DNA of 64,000 nt from Phycomyces blakesleeanus NRRL 1555(-) (lineage: Eukaryota; Mucoromycota; Mucoromycetes; Mucorales; Phycomycetaceae), in assembly GCF_001638985.1 (NCBI RefSeq), contig NW_017265172.1:46757-110756 (forward strand), written 5' to 3'. Under the pieces are notes generated by a model. The model saw only the letters and a list, made by a program, of their open reading frames with translations, was not told the DNA's origin and searched no databases. The position numbers were made by a program, and so were the translations under genes. The stretch's first letter is position 1. The number at the start of each line of letters is the position of its first letter. This document shows, one piece after another, positions 60,750 through 64,000 of this stretch.

Positions 60750-62934
60750 GGATAAGTAGTGAAAAATCGTTATCGATAGCAAAAGAATCTTCCATTTTTA
60801 GGAGTATACAGTGAAATTCTTTGTAAGATGCAAAATTATTCATAAACTAATAAGATCGCATATGTACACTGCTTCTTAAAATTGAACTGAACACACTAAA
60901 AAACTAGATGGTGTGTTTTCAGGATATGTTATCTTACATTCCTTACTATAATCAACCACCCAAAGAAAATCGGTTATTCTCTGTGTATGGGAGTTGCTTT
61001 CATTTCAACAGTTAAAAAAAATAGAAGCTTTTTTACATTAGATATTATTTTCATGCTCCTCATTTAGATGTGGGTGATCTGGGTTTCCTTTTTTTTTAAA
61101 AAAAAATTACATATTATTATTGCTTATTGCTAAACCAGAATTTATACCGTATCGAAATGAATTAGCAACTTAGTTATAGTCATGAAAATACCCTGAGATT
61201 TTTTTTAAAGATATAATGCTAGTAACCTACTTTAGCCCTGATCGTTATGCAATAATCAAGTGAGCTTTATGGACGCTTCTTTCACTCCAAGTCCGAGAAA
61301 TATTTTTAGTTTGTCTCTTATATCCGTTACCTCGGTCTTAATTATTGATTTGTTGATTTTGTTGATAATTCAAGGTAAATAGGTAATCTGTATAAGAGCT
61401 TATAGGCTTCTATATTTTGCTACCCTTCATTAACAGTATGAAGTATTCTTTTTGTTATTGAGCTCATCAAAAGCCATGCCTTTTTCATGCTAATATAAAA
61501 AGTGGATGCGTAACATGAATTGATTTCGGTTTAGCTGTAAAAATAAAGGCAGAACTCACACATATTAATACTTTTTGTATTCCTAAAAAAAATGACAAGA
61601 GATCTACGACAAATTATCCTGCAACCATGTCATCTGATTTGTTAAGTGTGGCGATATTCACTTTCGGGTAGGTTCATGTCCTTCAACCAGGTACGATTTT
61701 TAATTTCTGAAAATAGTTTAAATGAAATCTCTTCCTGGCCATGTCTTATATCTTTGAATGAATGTCTATGAAATTAAACATTTAATATCAAATCAGGGCT
61801 TTCCTTGTTAAAAATTAGAACGAGTATTCATGAGATTCTATATCACTTAATTATTAATAATAATAATATTTTGTCCGTTTGTTTTTAATTATAGTTATTA
61901 AATAAATAAATAAATATATCAGAAAAAGAAAGAATTAATATGTTTCTAAAATAATTCTAGCAATATATTTCAGTGTGTGATTTTTACTGCTTGTGGGTGC
62001 GCGTGTCGGTTAATTATGTAGGCTATAAAAATGTATATTCACCCCAAATCGGGGGTTGCGCGATAAAGTAGAAATAGAAAAAAAGGAAGGAACGGCTGTG
62101 GTTTCAAGGTTAAACAAGCATGAGTTACACTACATGCGGCAATTGCAAGTAAACTTTTTAGACACAGAATCTCGGCAATTAGTATAAGAAATGTAGGTAC
62201 TGTTCAACGCCTGTTATAGAGGTTTGCTACATCAGCCCCTAGAGTTCTTTTCTTGTTTTGTTTTGTTTTGGTAAATGTTCATGTATGTATATATGTTATT
62301 TGTGTGAATTGGGGCAGAGTTTAAAAGCATATGTATATTAGCAAGCTTTTTCTTTAGTCTGACGGACATTTCTAGTGATAGGAGCAAGAATTACAGCCTT
62401 GTCAGTCAAGGTAGATCAACTTTATGCTCGTGGCTTTCTCACTTTTGTGTTTCCGGTATCCAATTGATCCATCGTTCATTGTCCAATTTACTGGTTCTAA
62501 CCAATCAAGTTTTGGTAACCTTTTGTGGTCGTTCATTGTGAGAAATCTCTATCAACCAAAACTACCCGATATTGTATTTATGCTTTTGAACTCCTCGCTG
62601 CTTGGCAATACAGCTCTTCTTTTCTCTTTCCGTTACTCATCGCTCCAAACTCATTAAGACTGTATGTATTTTTGTCTTACTTTTTATTTTCGAGAAATAT
62701 ATGCACCCAAGAAAATAGAAATAAAAAATATTTACTCTACACTTCTCGCTGTGTCTTTTCTTTCGAGCCAAGGCTTGGTCAACAAGTCTATTGCCTTTGT
62801 CCATCTTACTTAACTTTAAAATAATAGTAACAATAATAATAATAACACTAATAATATAGAAACACGTTATACAAGACTAGTTATTTACAAGTGGCTTGGT
62901 CTATTTTTGTTTTCTACAGAATACTATACTCACC
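60750..62934. other. Intergenic region and G-alpha 5' flank
   Basis: No supported gene in 2.2 kb. The first part is the displaced former upstream flank of DPB4. Further on there are AT-rich stretches and repeats of AATAATA (61855-61870, 62833-62855). The 500 bp before the G-alpha start include a pyrimidine-rich stretch (62600-62645, 62740-62765) consistent with promoter/5' UTR. Overlapping open frames at 62424-62824 have no domain. Confidence 0.45.
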
Positions 62935-64000
62935 ATGGGTTGCTGTGCATCTGTTGAATCCAACGACAATGGAAGCAGATTACGAAACGACGAAATCGAA
63001 AAACAGTTACGATCAGAGAGGCAAAATATTCAAAACGAAGTCAAGTTGCTTTTACTTGGTAAATAGGAACTACGATAAAATTTACACTGTATATACACAT
63101 ACACATACACATACACATGCACATATACATACACATGTATATGCATGTATATATATATGGGAATGAATATAGATAAATAAATACATGTATTAAATACATA
63201 AATAAATTCACAAGGGCTAGCAAATAATATATATATATATATTAAATTTAATCAGGTACTGGCGAGTCTGGAAAATCCACCGTCCTCAAACAAATGAAAC
63301 TTATTCACGAAGGCGGATTTTCAATGAGCGAACGTCTAGCTTACCGCGAAATTATTATCAGCAACACAATTCAATCAATGCAGGCTATCCTGGAAGCTAT
63401 GGACACAATGGATATCAAGGTTGCAGATCCTGAGAACCAGATGTATGCTGACACTGTAAAACACATCCCAGGACATGCCGATCAACTATCAGTAATGTCA
63501 CCAGATGTGGCTAGAGCTATACAAGCATTGTGGGAAGATCAAGGAGTCCAGACAGCTTATCATCGAAACAACGAATATCAACTAATCGACTCAGCATCCT
63601 AGTAAGAATCCAAATTTTTGGGACACAAATTTATGAATACTAAAGCTTTTCTTTTTTGGCAAAATAGTTACTTCAATACAATCGAACTCATTGGCGATCC
63701 TAATTATGTACCAACAGATCAAGACCTCTTGCAATCACGCATAAAGACAACTGGAATTACAGAAACAAAATTCGTCTGGAATGGTCTGAAATATCGAATG
63801 TTTGACGTAGGAGGACAACGATCAGAGCGCAAGAAATGGATACACTGCTTCGAAAATGTTACAGCAATCATATTTCTAGTAGCTGTTAGTGAATACGACC
63901 AGGTTCTCATTGAAGACGAATCTGTAAATCGCATGCAAGAAGCATTGGTTCTATTTGACTCTATATGGAAGTCACGATGGTTTGATAGAACATCGATCAT
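62935..64000 (+). CDS. G-protein alpha subunit, Gpa1/group I-like (truncated by window)
   Basis: A membrane-anchored GTPase of heterotrimeric G proteins that relays receptor signals. Exons seen: 62935-63058, 63256-63601, 63668-64000 and onward; the 3' end lies outside. The N-terminus MGCCAS is a classic myristoylation (Gly2) and palmitoylation (Cys) signal. Intron 1 (197 bp, with TA and CA repeats) interrupts the P-loop codons at [13 protein letters not shown], a position often conserved in G-alpha genes. Then follow the helical domain, switch [10 protein letters not shown], and switch [15 protein letters not shown]. The NKxD and C-terminal receptor-contact regions are not reached. The start lies in CACCATGG. 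Confidence 0.93.

Overview
The window is eukaryotic nuclear DNA from a fungus, most likely an early-diverging filamentous fungus of the Mucoromycota (Mucorales-like). The evidence is very AT-rich intergenic DNA, genes with many short introns (about 55-200 bp, GTAAG/GTATAC donors, CTAAC/CTGAC-type branch points), a PMT4-type protein O-mannosyltransferase, a Gpa1-like G-alpha, and remnants of CACTA-type transposases of the kind common in this group. The species cannot be fixed from the sequence.

Repeat-dominated half (1-32 kb). Positions 1-4736 are AT-rich minisatellite built on TATATATATAAG units of about 31 bp, with one 1353-bp block present twice and apparently identical, exactly 3383 bp apart. 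A tRNA-like (SINE-like) sequence lies beside it. Decayed CACTA-type transposase copies lie at 9.55-12.26 kb and 13.5-14.5 kb, with a small minus-strand spliced gene fragment (12.89-13.32 kb) between them. From 14.52 to 21.41 kb there is an array of about 65 units with a period near 105 bp. Read on the minus strand, each unit looks like one micro-exon (44 nt, later 48 nt) plus one minimal intron with donor, branch point and acceptor. This is the most unusual object in the window. A few more units lie inverted at 25.79-26.16 kb, next to a 746-bp element with 33-bp terminal inverted repeats and a TAA target duplication (PIF/Harbinger-like). The remainder to 32 kb is gene-poor and holds coding fossils.

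Gene-dense part (32-55 kb). In order: methylenetetrahydrofolate reductase (+, 11 exons), an Nhp6-like HMG-box protein (-), an intracellular GH27 alpha-galactosidase-like protein (+), protein O-mannosyltransferase PMT4 (-, 11 exons), the NEDD8-conjugating enzyme UBC12 (+), a large ankyrin protein with a C2/anillin-like C-terminus (+), an unrecognised conserved-looking protein (+), and the DNA polymerase epsilon histone-fold subunit DPB4/POLE3 (-). Most exon structures were checked for reading-frame continuity. These are housekeeping genes with no operon-like link. PMT4 and UBC12 share a divergent promoter, and MTHFR and the HMG gene converge.

Right end (55-64 kb). A full-length-looking non-LTR retrotransposon (LINE; ORF1 with CCHC knuckles, ORF2 with APE endonuclease and reverse transcriptase) sits between 15-bp target-site duplications. 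It landed 164 bp upstream of the DPB4 start codon. An assembly gap of 100 N, a frameshift and a poly-C run damage ORF2. After 2.2 kb of intergenic DNA, a G-protein alpha subunit gene starts and runs off the window.
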